DNA from: Epithemia pelagica | Taxonomy: Eukaryota > Bacillariophyta > Bacillariophyceae > Surirellales > Surirellaceae | Direction of reading: 5' to 3' | Length of the DNA: 64,000 nt | Assembly (NCBI GenBank): GCA_946965045.2 | Contig: OX337237.1 | Span: 248,001-312,000 of the forward strand | Shown: positions 32,002-43,375 of the stretch, one piece after another | How positions within the stretch are numbered: position 1 is the stretch's first letter | How the letters are laid out: each line of letters starts with the position of its first letter | Made by a program: the position numbers and the translations under genes | Notes under the pieces: generated by a model | What the model was told of the DNA's origin: nothing | Seen by the model: only the letters and a program-made list of their open reading frames with translations | Databases searched by the model: none

Positions 32002-35000
32002 CTAACCAACACCTGCAGACGAGAGAATCATAGGCTTCCATGTGTTAAGCCACACACGGAGCTGCGATGATTGAGTTTCTTGTTGAAAATGTTCAGCTGT
32101 GGAAGAATAGAAAATGACACGGTCAGCAGGTCGAACCAATGGTCGAAGAAGATAGAGGTCGATAATTTCCCGTTGCGCGGAATGCAAGGCGGCCTGCTCC
32201 CTCGTGGAAGCGTCGTGGCCATGAAGATCCAAATTACGTCGTAACCACAGATCATGTATGTGCTGCCACAAGATTTTAATGGTGCCCGAGATCACGCGAG
32301 AACCAGAGAACTTAGAGGGATTCAAACCACGAGCGCGTACATACTGGTCTTGAAGTGAAGCCCAATCACGAACAAATCGTCCAAAAAATAAATGTTGCCA
32401 TCCAACAGAGGCTTGACGGGCAATGAGAACACGGTAAGCAACAGGCACAGAGGGAAACACCATGGGGGAATCACCAAGCCATAATAGCAAGGCTTCATGG
32501 AGCACGGACTGTAGAGTGGGATCAAAACATTTATCCGACCAAAAGGTGAACATCTCATCAAACAAAGGACCAGTCCAGTTCTGCCGATGAGAGCATCGGA
32601 GGAAATGATCAACATCTTCGAGAGAATCAGGACAGTTGGGGCAGGTAGCGAGGTAGTGTGATGCATAATGTTGTGTGAGTTTCCCCAAAGGGAGCCATCC
32701 ATGAACGAACTTAGTAATGAAATGCCGATGACCAAAGTTGGCGCGGATAACACTGCTATGAATTTCCCAGTCGACCAAATGGAACACTTGGTAACTCCAC
32801 TTGTACTTGGTTCGCATGTAGTCAATAATTATAGGATCGCTCGACAGTCGACGCAAGTTGGCACGGTAGTTTGATGAAATCGTACCGTTGGGACCATGAA
32901 GAATCGCTGCGCTTCCAGCAATTAGAGCACATTGTTGACTAGAGATGTCGTGGGGATAAGAGAATGAACCGGCAAGAGAATCAGCTTGAATATTCAGTTG
33001 TGCGGGAAGAGGTAAAGTTTCAACAGAAGCAGACCGATCCTGGTGACCCTTGACGTGTTGAACACTGGGACATGAATCAAACTGACGGATAGAGTGCGAG
33101 ATCGATTGCTGTATATCCCAATCACTTGTCATTGTTGAGTAAGGGTACTCCACTAACCATTCCAGACGTTTCGTGACCGTATCCACCAAACTTTGAGAAT
33201 CAGTGTAAAGAGCTAGGTCGGAGGGCAATGCCAGTTGGTAGAATTGGCATACATGGAAAATAGCACGGAGAATCGCCAGAAAACCATAACTCTCCGCACG
33301 GAACGAAGAGGTACGAAACCCAGGTGCAGGGCCAGACATCGAAAAGAGTGGCTGATTGTCAAGGGTGGTGCACTGGACACCGAAACTGCCGCAAAACATA
33401 GGAGCAGAACCATCGCTAACTGCCAGAATGGACACTTGATTCTGAAGAAATCCACAAAACTCATCGGCGGAACATCCAAAGCTAAACCCCTGTAACAAAT
33501 TCCGTTCTCATGGCGACAAGGTAGCAACATAAGATGCAAAAGTGGGTAGAGATGGTGACTCAGGAGGCGGTTGCGGAGGAGAATGTACCAATGGCAAGAG
33601 AATGCCACCCGGGTACGTCCGATACGTAACTGGGACAGATGCGGAAGGAACCAGGATGGTGGTGTCCGATGTGGGGAAAAACCACCCAAACTTGGGTTGA
33701 TAAATGCGAAACGTGGTGCCGGTATAGACAAACAGTCTAGAACTGGTAAGGCAAAGGTAGGAGTGCCATTTTCGGTGAGTGTTGCTACCCGTCTTAATCC
33801 AGGGGCCAAGGGGTTGAGCAAGTCGACGAGTCGGACGACCACCAGAAGCAAAAAGACAGTCCAAGAAGCGGCGCCAAGAATTCCACGCTTTGATACTGGG
33901 ACGTTCTTGATAAGGGTTCAAGTCTCGCAAAGAAGATGTAGTAGATTGAATACCCTGGTAACTCTCATTAGTAATCGTCGTCCCGTTGCAGGTTGTGATG
34001 TCGTTGATAAAAACTGACCCAAGGTAGAGGCGGCAAGCATTAATCATGAGTAACTCTGTGTCGGATTCGGTGAAGGAAAGAGCGTGATCCATGATGAAGG
34101 AGTTGTTCATACGCTGAAGGGATGGAATGAAGGTTTGTTCCAGTTCAATCCGACATTGAATAGACGACAAGTATTGGCGAACTTGTGGAAGCCACTGCAT
34201 GGGTACCAAATGCGGCAATGGGATTATCACATTGTCCAATGTAGAAAAACTAGTGCCTGCGAGACACTGACCCCACGAAATCATGATGTGTGCTAATTGA
34301 CGGTGTATGCCTTCCGAGCGTAAGCATGCGAGAAACATATAGACCTGAGAAACGCCTCGTTCCGTAGAAAGTGCGCGCAGCCCAATCCCACCATAAGCTG
34401 ATGAACCATACACCACTGCGTTGGGGGTACATCTGTTGTAGCCGGCTTTAGGAAGCAGGACCTTTTTGAACTGTCGCTGTAGTGCGTTGCAGTGCCGATC
34501 AGAGAGGCAAGACGACGGCATCGAGTAAATAATACTAGGGAGGTATACGGCGTGGTAATAGGCCCACGCGTCCGTGCGGGTGAACGGACTGCGGGTCATC
34601 ACCTGCGTATGTGTTGTATTTTTCTTCAGCATGGCCTGAAATAAGCTGCGGTCGGTCGAGGACGGTGCCTTTTGGACGCCAAGGGTTTTGTGGCTTTCAT
34701 ATGCAGACAATTGCCTTAGGGGGCAAGGTGGCTCATGCGGATGAAACTGGATAGTAATTTGAGGACCAACTCGGCCACTGTTGAGGTAAGGAGTCCCATC
34801 AACTGTGAACGAGAAGTAGAGAAAGTGGTAGGAACACTTTGTCGTCTCGAGAGCTCCACCTGAGGTACGGAGGATATCATGCCATCGTTGAGCGTCAGAC
34901 TGTGCGCGATTGATGTAATGTTCCATTGATGCTTGGCGTGGGAGGTCAAAATCGTTGACGCTCCCGCTTGTATCGTCGACGAAACCCACCATAAAAATTC

Positions 35001-35595
35001 GTGCTTGCACTGTGCCATCCGGTGATTGGAAGGTCGCTCCATTAGCTTTCTCGTCATAGGCGTCAAACAATATTGTGCTTATGACGCACCAGATTGCTGG
35101 AGAGTTCCCGGCACCTTGGCCGGAGCCGTAAATAGGAAAGATTCGACAATGCTTGTAGGATCGATCAGAGACACCGAGTTGTGTCTTCAGATAATATTTC
35201 GCGTCTTCTAAAGTCTTGGCATTAATGAAAACAATCGATCGATGTTGTCCAAAAGAGCGAGAAGCCAAACTGCCAAACGACATGACAATCCTGTCATAAC
35301 ACGCCGTGGCATCGTAGTCGAGATGAACCAATGGACAACGGCTTGCGCGGCAAATTTCATATTGAAATTCTTCGATCAGAGTAGGTAAAATTGCATCTTT
35401 TCCGGGGACAGCGCCGAATTGGCCTGGATGAAGAAGTTGATTGTTTGAACCGTTTTGAATCAACTGACGCCACTTGATAGCTAAGATTAGATTGTAATCT
35501 TGCTCATACAAGTGTATCACTCGTAACCGGTGGATGCGATGATTGTTAGGTTCTTTCAAAATCATAACGTTGACGATGCTTTTCCATCGCTCCAT
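32002..35595 (-). pseudogene. LINE reverse transcriptase / RNase H polyprotein with one internal TGA
   Basis: One reading frame spans both domains. The reverse transcriptase (35595-33511) has the first catalytic Asp in HLDYDATACYDRI, the SGQGAGNSPAIWC block, and FVDD as the catalytic box. After TGA at 33510-33508 the same frame continues into RNase H, with AVSDGSA, FRAESYG, YTDSQSL and IQADSLAG giving the D-E-D-D residues. A zinc-binding tail follows (CPNCPDSLEDVDHFLRCSH), as in many LINEs. The TGA lies between TLSP and ERNLLQG and could come from CGA by one transition. The two halves are otherwise intact, so this is a recently dead copy, or one element with a readthrough-dependent ORF. Confidence 0.8.
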
Positions 35596-35603
35596 GCAGT
35601 ACT
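32002..35603 (-). mobile_element. 5'-truncated non-LTR (LINE-type) retrotransposon
   Basis: The element is inserted in the 5' flank of GT47 copy C. It contains reverse transcriptase and RNase H but no endonuclease domain. Coding similarity begins abruptly at about 35600, next to a stop codon, as expected for incomplete reverse transcription. The 3' limit lies below 32002 and was not resolved. No convincing poly-A tail or target-site duplication was found, although ACAAAAATGGC occurs on both sides (near 31700, 31755 and 35604). Confidence 0.7.
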
Positions 35604-35933
35604 ACAAAAATGGCTGGGACCAATCGGCTAAGTAATCGAGAAAAATCGCCAGCCCGCATCGTACCGCCCCCGGTCAAGAAGGGACCGACGGACGAACGAG
35701 GAACGGACATTGCACCCAAAGAAGATCCCAAGAGGTTTGCAAGGCTACGTCGACGTTTGTTGAGATAGTCAGAATGACTACTCCCAACAAACAAACTTGG
35801 ACGATTCAGCCAAATTCCAACCACCGCGAGAAATTGTGCGCACAAAATGGTCTACGAGCACATTTCCCAGACGCGAGGAACTTTTCCAACACACACAAAC
35901 ATACATCATTTCTCGATAGAAGAAAGAGAAAAA

Positions 35934-37560
35934 ATGACTGGGCGTTACTCCTCCTCCAAAGGTAGAACCACCCTGTTTGTGTGTTTGGCATTGGTTGCCA
36001 GCGCAACGTTGGTATGGCAGTTCCAACTGGGGCTGGAATTGTCCCTCTCGGTGGCGGATTCTTCCTCCTTGTTTAGTAACCTTGTTGCGCTAGAGTGGGA
36101 CCGTCCTGTTCGGGTGGACCCCAACGATCCCACAACCCCTGCCGTCGTCCAACTCGAGCATCCTGCCGCAGCCAACAGCAACACACACAACAACAACAAA
36201 CACAAGAACAACAAGACAGTTTGGTGGCCCCATTCCTTGGTTCAGGACAAGACCTTGGAGTGGGATCCAAAGGTGCACCGTCCCTGGTTGGATCCGAATG
36301 CACCATCTCCTCCCGCCGTAATTTTGCTCACGAGTTTTGGATGGAATCATGTCAATCAAAAATGGGCCTTGACCATTCCTCGCAGTATTCGGGAAACCGA
36401 ACTGCTTACGGGTGTCATTAAACAACCACCCTTGGTTCCATCCAACGCTATTGGAGGAATTGGACCAGGCCCAAGGAAACCTTACATCAACAACAACAAA
36501 GCTACCTCCCAATACACGCATCTACATTTTTCTTGATCGACAACAATGTGGCGACTCCAATTATCCTGTCTATGGTGGGGGTCAGGAACCAAATATGGAT
36601 GTCCAATTTGGTCAACCCTGGAAGCCTTATTCTGGACGTACTCCCTTTGATAATCCTCTCCTTTCAAGTCTGACTTTCAAAGAGCTCCGATCCCGTCATC
36701 ACTCATTCCAAGCTACGGCCATTTTGTTCAATTGCAATGGTGGGGGTATTCCGGGTGTTTGGAATCCTTACAATCGCATTACAGGATCCCTCGCGAATGC
36801 TTCTTACCTTTCCATTGCCACACTCTCGTCCCTCATTTCTCGTGTCAAGGAAGATCGAGATCAGGGATTGGCACCGCCGATACCCAAACCAGTGAATTTG
36901 ACCGATACACAAGTCCAAGATATACACACATGTGCGGCCGAAAACAATCGGCCATGTTACTTTGTCTACGCTGGCAATTTTCGTTCTGGTGACAATGCCG
37001 ACTTTAATCGTCGTAATGGTGGAGCGCGTGGTTCCTATCGACGCTTTAATGACAATCGATGCATTTTTGTGTCACGGTATTTCAACCGTCAAGAATTCAA
37101 CCAATCGGCCTTGTCGAATTACTCGTATCAAGATTTCATGGCCCGGGCCGTCTTTGCCTTGGCGGCACGGGGGGATAACAAGTTTTCGTATCGCTTTTCC
37201 GAAGTCCTATCGGCCGGTGCCATACCCGTGGTGCATGCCGATGATTGGGTGTGGCCCTTTCGACCGGAAGTGATCAATTGGACCGAGTGTGCCGTGATTC
37301 TTCCCGAAAAGGATGCCGGCAACACTACCTTGGCGTATTTGGACACGATCTCTCTGGAACAACGCTGTCGCATGCGACAGACGTGTTATCGCATTTACAA
37401 GGACTACGTCGAAACCACGGTAGGAACCATCAACGGGTTGGTCCATGGACTCGAGCGTGTGCAGACGCAACAGCAAGGAGGAGGATCGTTGCTGATATTA
37501 CAAGGTGTACGGTGCGATGAATTTGCTAACGCCAGCCATGACTGCAATCTCCAACGGTAG
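35934..37560 (+). pseudogene. Exostosin/GT47-like glycosyltransferase, copy C, frameshifted
   Basis: It begins with ATG 35934 (MTGRYSSSKGR), a type II anchor (LFVCLALVASATLVWQF) and the shared stem. Near 36419-36426 it carries four extra bases relative to copies A and B (ATTAAACAACCACCC versus ATTAACCACCC). This throws the frame; the first frame ends at 36536. The catalytic part continues in the next frame, from HPWFHPTLLEE to TAG 37558. It includes CYFVYAGNFRSGD, YRFSEVLSAGAIPVVHADDW, a WPFRPEVINWTECAVILP block, and the closing GVRCDEF. Both halves are otherwise well conserved. The lesion is therefore recent, or an assembly error. Confidence 0.75.
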
Positions 37561-37575
37561 CAGTAAAGAAACCAC

Positions 37576-37752
37576 AAGAAGAAGAAGAAGAAGAAGAAGA
37601 AGAAGAAGAAGAAGAAGAAGAAGAAGAAGAAGAAGAAGAAGAAGAAGAAGAAGAAGAAGAAGAAGAAGAAGAAGAAGAAGAAGAAGAAGAAGAAGAAGAA
37701 GAAGAAGAAGAAGAAGAAGAAGAAGAAGAAGAAGAAGAAGAAGAAGAAGAAG
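37576..37752. repeat. (AAG)n trinucleotide expansion, about 59 units
   Basis: An essentially pure AAG array begins about 15 bases after the stop codon of GT47 copy C, so it probably lies in the 3' UTR. Copy A has only ACAAGAAGAAGGACG at the same place, and copy B has ACAAGAGAA. Confidence 0.95.
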
Positions 37753-38970
37753 GACGAGGCGACAGATGAACCCAATCTACCCTATTTTCCTCCATGTCTA
37801 CTAGAGGATCATAAAATTTGCTACACAAGAATAACTGGAACGGCGGCAAAAGAAGAACGAGGGGACGGCGGACCCTGATTGTATACAGGAGTTGGGCATC
37901 GACAGGACCAATTTTTGTTTCGTAGAATGACACGAAGAAAATGAGGAATACCCCTTAGCTAAGGTACTCGTATTTGAATTAAATTATTGAAAATCTCTAC
38001 AAAGAGTCAAGCACGCGGAGCTGAAAACTAGTTTGTCGTAGATGTGTGCGTCAACCATTGGTTTTTCAAGAAATCATCCTGCATCCATCACGGATGACGC
38101 AGACATCAGACCTTGTTTGAGCATGTCAGATACCGATACCATCCTCATCCAATGGCCAATGACGTTAAGAGACCTTTCTGATGAGAATATGGAGGGGAAC
38201 ACAGCACTGAGACCTAGTTCTGTCTCGTAGGCAACCAAGACAACAGTCAATCAAACACTCTAAAAAATCAAATGGAGAGGATCTCTTGGATGATTTCACT
38301 CCCAGTAGACTAAACTTCACTTGATCTAACATTCGCTATTCTTGGCTGTGCACAACATATCATGAATCAAAGAGTACGGGTAGCATCCAAACTCCAAACC
38401 TAGCTAGGCAGGCGACCGCAAAATGACAGCGCCTATTTTGTAGCAAAGGGATGGAGAGCCGACGGGCGTGTTGTCCTGTTTAAGACCAAATAACAAAAAA
38501 TGAAAAAATATAGCCCCTCAGCAAAGTGGGTCCCATTCCCATGTCCCATTTCCATTTGGGACTTCTACTATTGCATAGAGAGTGACTTGATGCGAGAAGG
38601 ACTGACTGACTGACTGTAACAGTCAGTAGTAAGCTCACTTACGGTTTACGATGTTTCCTGCAAAATTTACAACTGACAAGTAAAAAATCCGACAAGACAA
38701 AAACGGACATAACCACGGAAAAACAGACACTTTGAAACAGTCAGTCTTCCTGACGGCACGACTTAATCTCATTAATCATCACTAGCAACGGCTAGTTCTG
38801 CCGCGAGAGCGAAAGAGCTCATTGCTAATGGATCGGGACGAGAGTTGATGAGCAACGTTGACCAAGCGTTGGATTGCTAACGTGTTGATGCATTCTATCT
38901 TATTTCTTTCGCGTTTTGTTGTTTGCAGGACCATTTCCTAGCAACAGCATATCTCGATTACAACATCAAA
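37753..38970. other. 3' flank of GT47 copy C and HECT upstream region
   Basis: About 37765-37840 matches the 3' flank of copy A (AACCCAATCTA, CATGTCTAC, CTAGAGGAT). The block at about 38450-38560 is the third copy of the GGAGAGCCGACGGGCG repeat. Tandem GACTGACTGACTG lies at 38602-38615. No gene was seen. Confidence 0.5.
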
Positions 38971-41205
38971 ATGCCCTTGTTCAGAATCATGGGCGGCCAA
39001 CAGAGCCGGCGAAACAATAGTAGCGAAAACTCTTCACGTCAATCACAGACGTGTCCTTATCCAACGCAAAGGGCTGCCGCAGCCAATGGCCGGAATACGT
39101 ACCTGGGAAACAGAACTGGAGCAACTACTCAGTCTTTGAATAGCGCTCCTTCCAATAGCAATTCTGCCTCTCGACGTTCAACTGGACAGTTCTCACACTC
39201 CGCTGCCCCATCCACAAGTACACACCAGGACGGTTCGAGATCTCAACCAGGTACTGGTGCCCCCACAGATGCAGGAGGCCGAACGCAAACCACAACTAGC
39301 GCCACAGACGCTACTACTTGCCCTGGAGCCTATCAAGTCACACGAATAACAACCGGTGTAAGTTCAAAAGATGTTCGTCGCCCGCTGCTGGAAAATACGT
39401 GTCTCACCTGTCCCTAGCCTTCCATTGTGTATAGGGTACCTATCCCAAATGGAGTGTCACCAGGGAGCGAGTTTTATGCTCATGTTGGGAATCGCCGTGT
39501 TCGTATTCGATACCCTCAATCTCTCCAAATCACATTACCACCCGCACCCCAAAACCAACACACCATATTGAAAATTACACCACTTACTGCCGCTCCCGAG
39601 GTTGGAGCAGGAGGAGGTGCAGTTGCCATGACTCCAGAAGTTCGCAAGCTGAACCAACAAGCAGAGGAGAATGGAGGCTCAGCGAAATGTTTTCTTGTTG
39701 ACATTCCACCCAACGTTTTTCCCGGAAGGACGTTCGCGGCAAATGTAGCTAGACAGAGATTTATGGTTACATGTGCGTCAAACGCCGCTCCCAACATGAA
39801 AATCAGGTTTGTTCCACCGACAGTCGGCGAGGAGCCTCAAGCAGCACCGAAGACACAGGTATTTGAAGTTGCCGTACCAGCGGGAGTATCTCCAGGCCAG
39901 ACATTCACCTTGTTTGCTAATGGGCAGCCTGTTCTTATTACCTGTCCACCAAATGTCTCCCCAGGACAGAAGACCCGTTTCCAGCTTCTTGTTTCATAGA
40001 TAGTAAGCAATATTCAGCTTTCATACGAATCAAACGTTGGGTGGAGACGAATTATACGAGCTACCGACATGAAGTTCCAATGGGTATGTCTTGATAACAA
40101 AGAGGATGATTCCGAAAATGGAGAAGTGGACTTTGCTGGAATGGAGAACGTCGATTTCAGTAGGTTCGCATTCATTCGCAAGCTGTCTTTCTTGGAAGGA
40201 AATGATGCCCGCATGCGTAGCGGGAGACTATCCCTTGTACCAGCCAAAGAAGCAGTTGTGGATTCTCGTCTAGTTGTTAGAAATGGGACTTTACTGTCTT
40301 ACGCCGACATTGCTGAACATCAAGGCAAGGCACTTGAAGAAAAAACAATATGGTTTCATAATATTTGCTCCCAACTTTCATCTGCCTGCGGGGACGGTCA
40401 CATTAAGATTGTCGTCCGTCGAAAGTTCCTGCTTTTGGATAGTGTCGATTGTGTTATGAGTCTGGGTCGCGAAGACCTTCGCAAAAGATGGCGCTATTGA
40501 ATTTCTTGGCGAGCCTGCTCTTGAGGCACGTTGTGTTTCTCGAGAGTGGTTTCAATTGGTAACAGAGCAGATATTTGATCCTGCATTCGGTCTTTTTGTT
40601 TCCTCTGTCAACAACAAAATGGCAATGAGTATAAACCCCGCCAGCGGTAAGTTCAACGTCATCATGGGAATGTAGTTTGCGGGGAGGACTGACAGAGTTC
40701 CTTGGATTCAGACAGTTCTTGTCCGGAAAACCACTTGATCTATTTTAGATTTCTTGGACGGGTGATTGGACGGGCACTTTATGATGGCCAACTGGTAAAA
40801 GGCCACATGGTGAGAAGCCTCTACAAGCATTTACTGGGATGGCCTATCACTTTCGATGACATCAAGGACCAGGACGAGGAGTACTACCAATCTTTGAACA
40901 AGCTTAAGAAGATGAAAGATATGATCTCTGCCATGTGTCTTGATTCCACCGTGACCGAGGAAAGTATGGGTGTCAAAAACGAAGTGGAACTTCTTGAAGC
41001 TGGTGCCATGAAAGAAGTAACCGAGGACAATTTGCAGGAATATTTGGAAGCAAATCTTTGCTACAGAATGTTTGACCGCACAAAGCACCAATTGACAGAG
41101 GTATTGCTCGGATTCTTCGAAATTGTACCTGAACCTGCGTTAACTGTTTTTGATGTAAACGAGCTTGAGCTAATCCTATGTGGATTACCAGAGATTGACG
41201 GGTAG
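38971..41205 (+). pseudogene. HECT E3 ubiquitin ligase, decayed and lacking the C-lobe
   Basis: Exon 1 is 38971-39357; the intron at 39358-39417 is GTAAGT..CCCTAG. The exon from 39418 encodes three diverged repeats of about 50 aa built on V-x-VP-x-GVSPG-x-x-F, then a segment reaching QLSYESN and DMKFQWV. The HECT N-lobe follows (GREDLRKRWR, REWFQLVTEQIFDPAFG, INPAS, intron 40647-40711, HLIYFRFLGRVIGRALYDG). Lesions are an in-frame TAG at 39997, an extra T at 40495 that breaks the frame between RKRWR and IEFLGEP, and an end at LILCGLPEIDG with TAG 41203. The C-lobe with the catalytic Cys is absent. HECT enzymes pass ubiquitin from that Cys to substrates, so this copy cannot be active. A second ATG at 38989 gives MGGQQS, a myristoylation-type start. 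Confidence 0.85.
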
Positions 41206-41400
41206 TTTGTGGCGTTCGAAGCATAGCTTGGGGAGTTTGAGGTTCCTCAGCGCTCAATCAGCTGAGGAGATATTTTTTAATGTAAAAAAATACGTCCATG
41301 ACGCTGAAAAATGTTCAGTCGCCCGCGAATCGATGTCTTCTCTTTCTCGCATCCTTCCTCAGGAAATCGATCCGCAATACGCATGTCTTGCGATATAGGT
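41206..41400. repeat. Direct-repeat unit abutting the HECT truncation
   Basis: The segment CCTCAGCGCTCA..GACGCTGAAAAATG..TCAGTCGC..CGCGAATCGAT..CTTTCTCGCATCCTTCCTC is repeated at about 42900-43080, with a more diverged copy at about 46400-46515. Its start coincides with the point where HECT homology stops. Confidence 0.7.
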
Positions 41401-41542
41401 AACACTTACATGGCGCCTGCACACTACAAAATAGATTACGTAAGGCTATCTTCATTTAGATTTTGATTCAAAACCATCATCATGGCTCAATATGACCTAC
41501 TCGTACTAGCAACTGTAGCGAACTATATCTTCGTAATACTCC

Positions 41543-42332
41543 ATTCTAGTAATAATATACACATCTGTCGTGTTCTTGTATCTGCTGTTCTATCCAACCG
41601 ACAATCTTTGCGTTGCGCCATGATTGCAGCTTCCATTTAATTCCCAAACTCGGTGGCAAGGACTCCTTTCGTGTCGGTAATGCTTGCCGTGCAGGTTTCC
41701 AATGTATCCTTGTTCATGGCCATGGCCACAATAACGGCCGTCTCACCGGCTTCATAGTCAATGTTCTCCACCTCGACCTCCAACTCTGCTTCGGTAAAGA
41801 CACCATTCTCCAATTCGGTCACCACGGACGTTTGCGTGGTATTCAATCGTTGCACATTGTTGTAATAAATTGTGACATGCCAGTCATTGGAAACGGCGGC
41901 TTGTTGAGAGTCATCCGGAAACTCGGGAAACTCGGTGCGCACTTCAAAGTCAATGTCCAATTGGTTCGTGAGTTGACCGTCTGTGAGATCGATGGGTTCG
42001 GCGTAGACACTCAACACATAGTCCGTTACCAATCCATTGACCGATCCATCGCACAAACCCGTCACGTTGAGAACCGGGCCTTCTGTTTCTGCCAAAATAC
42101 GCCGGGGAACTGTCGTGGCTAGCAACAAGAGGGAGAAAGCCAAGGTAGTCATGCAGGTCTTGGTGGTAAACATGGTAGTAGTAGTCGTCTTGAAGGAGAG
42201 GAAAACGAAATGTGGTTGAAAGAGCAGAAGAATGGAGGACTGGGAAACTGGTAACTGCTTGAGGGATTTGAGCAATTGATTTTTATGAGACCTTGACCGA
42301 ACTCTCTATGAATGGATGATCGGACTCGACTG
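41543..42332 (-). repeat. Left arm of a large inverted repeat
   Basis: This arm of about 790 bp matches 43376-44164 in reverse complement, including the whole secreted-protein gene, its 5' flank (GAGTTCGGTCAAGGTCTCATAAAA) and its 3' flank (GATTGTCGGTTGGATAGAACAG). The spacer is about 1.04 kb. Confidence 0.9.
41637..42173 (-). CDS. Small secreted protein family, copy 1
   Basis: It is 178 aa from ATG 42173, chosen because it begins a clear signal peptide (MTTLAFSLLLLATTVP, then ILAETEG). The mature part of about 150 aa is acidic and looks beta-rich, with alternating hydrophobics. It includes the blocks LVTDYVLSVYAEPID, DIDFEVRTEFPEFP and DWHVTIYYNNVQRLN, and later ELEVEVENIDYEAG. Two Cys (LCDG and ETCTAS) could form one disulphide, and Asn-Thr/Asn-Val-Thr sites suggest N-glycosylation. 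It matches no family I recognise. Copy 2 is a near-identical inverted duplicate and copy 3 a more diverged relative. It is probably extracellular or in the secretory pathway; role unknown. Confidence 0.8.
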   Translation of the reverse strand: MFTTKTCMTTLAFSLLLLATTVPRRILAETEGPVLNVTGLCDGSVNGLVTDYVLSVYAEPIDLTDGQLTNQLDIDFEVRTEFPEFPDDSQQAAVSNDWHVTIYYNNVQRLNTTQTSVVTELENGVFTEAELEVEVENIDYEAGETAVIVAMAMNKDTLETCTASITDTKGVLATEFGN

Positions 42333-43375
42333 TGTCAACGTAGATCAACATTCGTAAGACCAAGTCGCTCCATCCTTCTCTCCCTTTAACACACACACAC
42401 TGGACGGAACTTCTCTAGGTTTGTGGAAATGCGGTTGGGAAAGGTTTCGTTCAAGAGACAATCGAAATGAGGAAGCAATGACCATTCGACACGCGACACT
42501 GTAGAAGTAGGGTTGCCGGTTGCCGTGCGTGCGAGAGGAGGATCGTCATTGTCATTGTCATGTTGTGTGATGTGGCTGGGTCGTCACGGTGACATCTCTC
42601 TTCTTCGTGTTCTTTATCTGTTGCTTCGACGGTGATCTTTGATCTATGTCAATGGAGAATGGAGTGGACGCCCTTGATTTTACAGCGTGTGATCTTTGGA
42701 GATTCTGTGTTCTCGTTTTGGTTACTTTCTCTTTTCTCTTATCTTTATCTGTTTCTGGTTCGGGTTTCTGGGGAAGTCTTGTCCATTGTCTCTCGACCTT
42801 TTTGACAAGGACGGAAAACCATGGATCATGGATCCAAAAACATTTCTTCCGGATGTTAAATCTAGAGAGAAAGAAGAAAAAGAAGAAAGAAGAAAGAAGA
42901 AAGAAGCGCTATAGCTTGCGGGAGTCGAAGTTTCCTCAGCGCTCAGTTATGTGCGGAAACAATGTGTAATGTACAAGGTGACATTCACGACGCTGAAAAA
43001 TGATCAGTCGCACGCGAATCGATTTCTCCATCTCTTTCTCGCATCCTTCCTCCTCAGAAAAAGTGACATCGCCACACACAATCTCTACGAGTACAGACTA
43101 AACACTGGGATGCTATACCGAACGAAACTATCTCCGAAACAACTGCAGACACACAGGGAAGACCAACCAAATATGTCGGGAAACGGGAAATGCATCCGTT
43201 CTCCGTGGTCCAAAGTAAGAGAGCACAAAGACACCACTCAAATTCGACTCCGATCCACATTCATTCAGGAGACGCAGAGATATCAGTGACTGATGAACTG
43301 CAGGAGATTCCGACAAGCGGACGACGCCCATGCACGACTTAAAGGCCGTGCAAGAAACGGAAATGTAGTCGAGAC
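42333..43375. other. Spacer between inverted-repeat arms
   Basis: No supported gene. It contains a purine-rich tract (AGAAAGAAGAAAAAG type, 42869-42906) and the second copy of the direct-repeat unit at about 42900-43080. Its block near 42680-42700 (TTTTACAGCGTGTGATCTTT) resembles 46212-46231 upstream of copy 3. Confidence 0.6.

Noticed and set aside
37526-37933. Poly-Ser, poly-Phe and poly-Arg open frames over the AAG array
   Set aside because: They are translations of a microsatellite in several frames, with no independent support.
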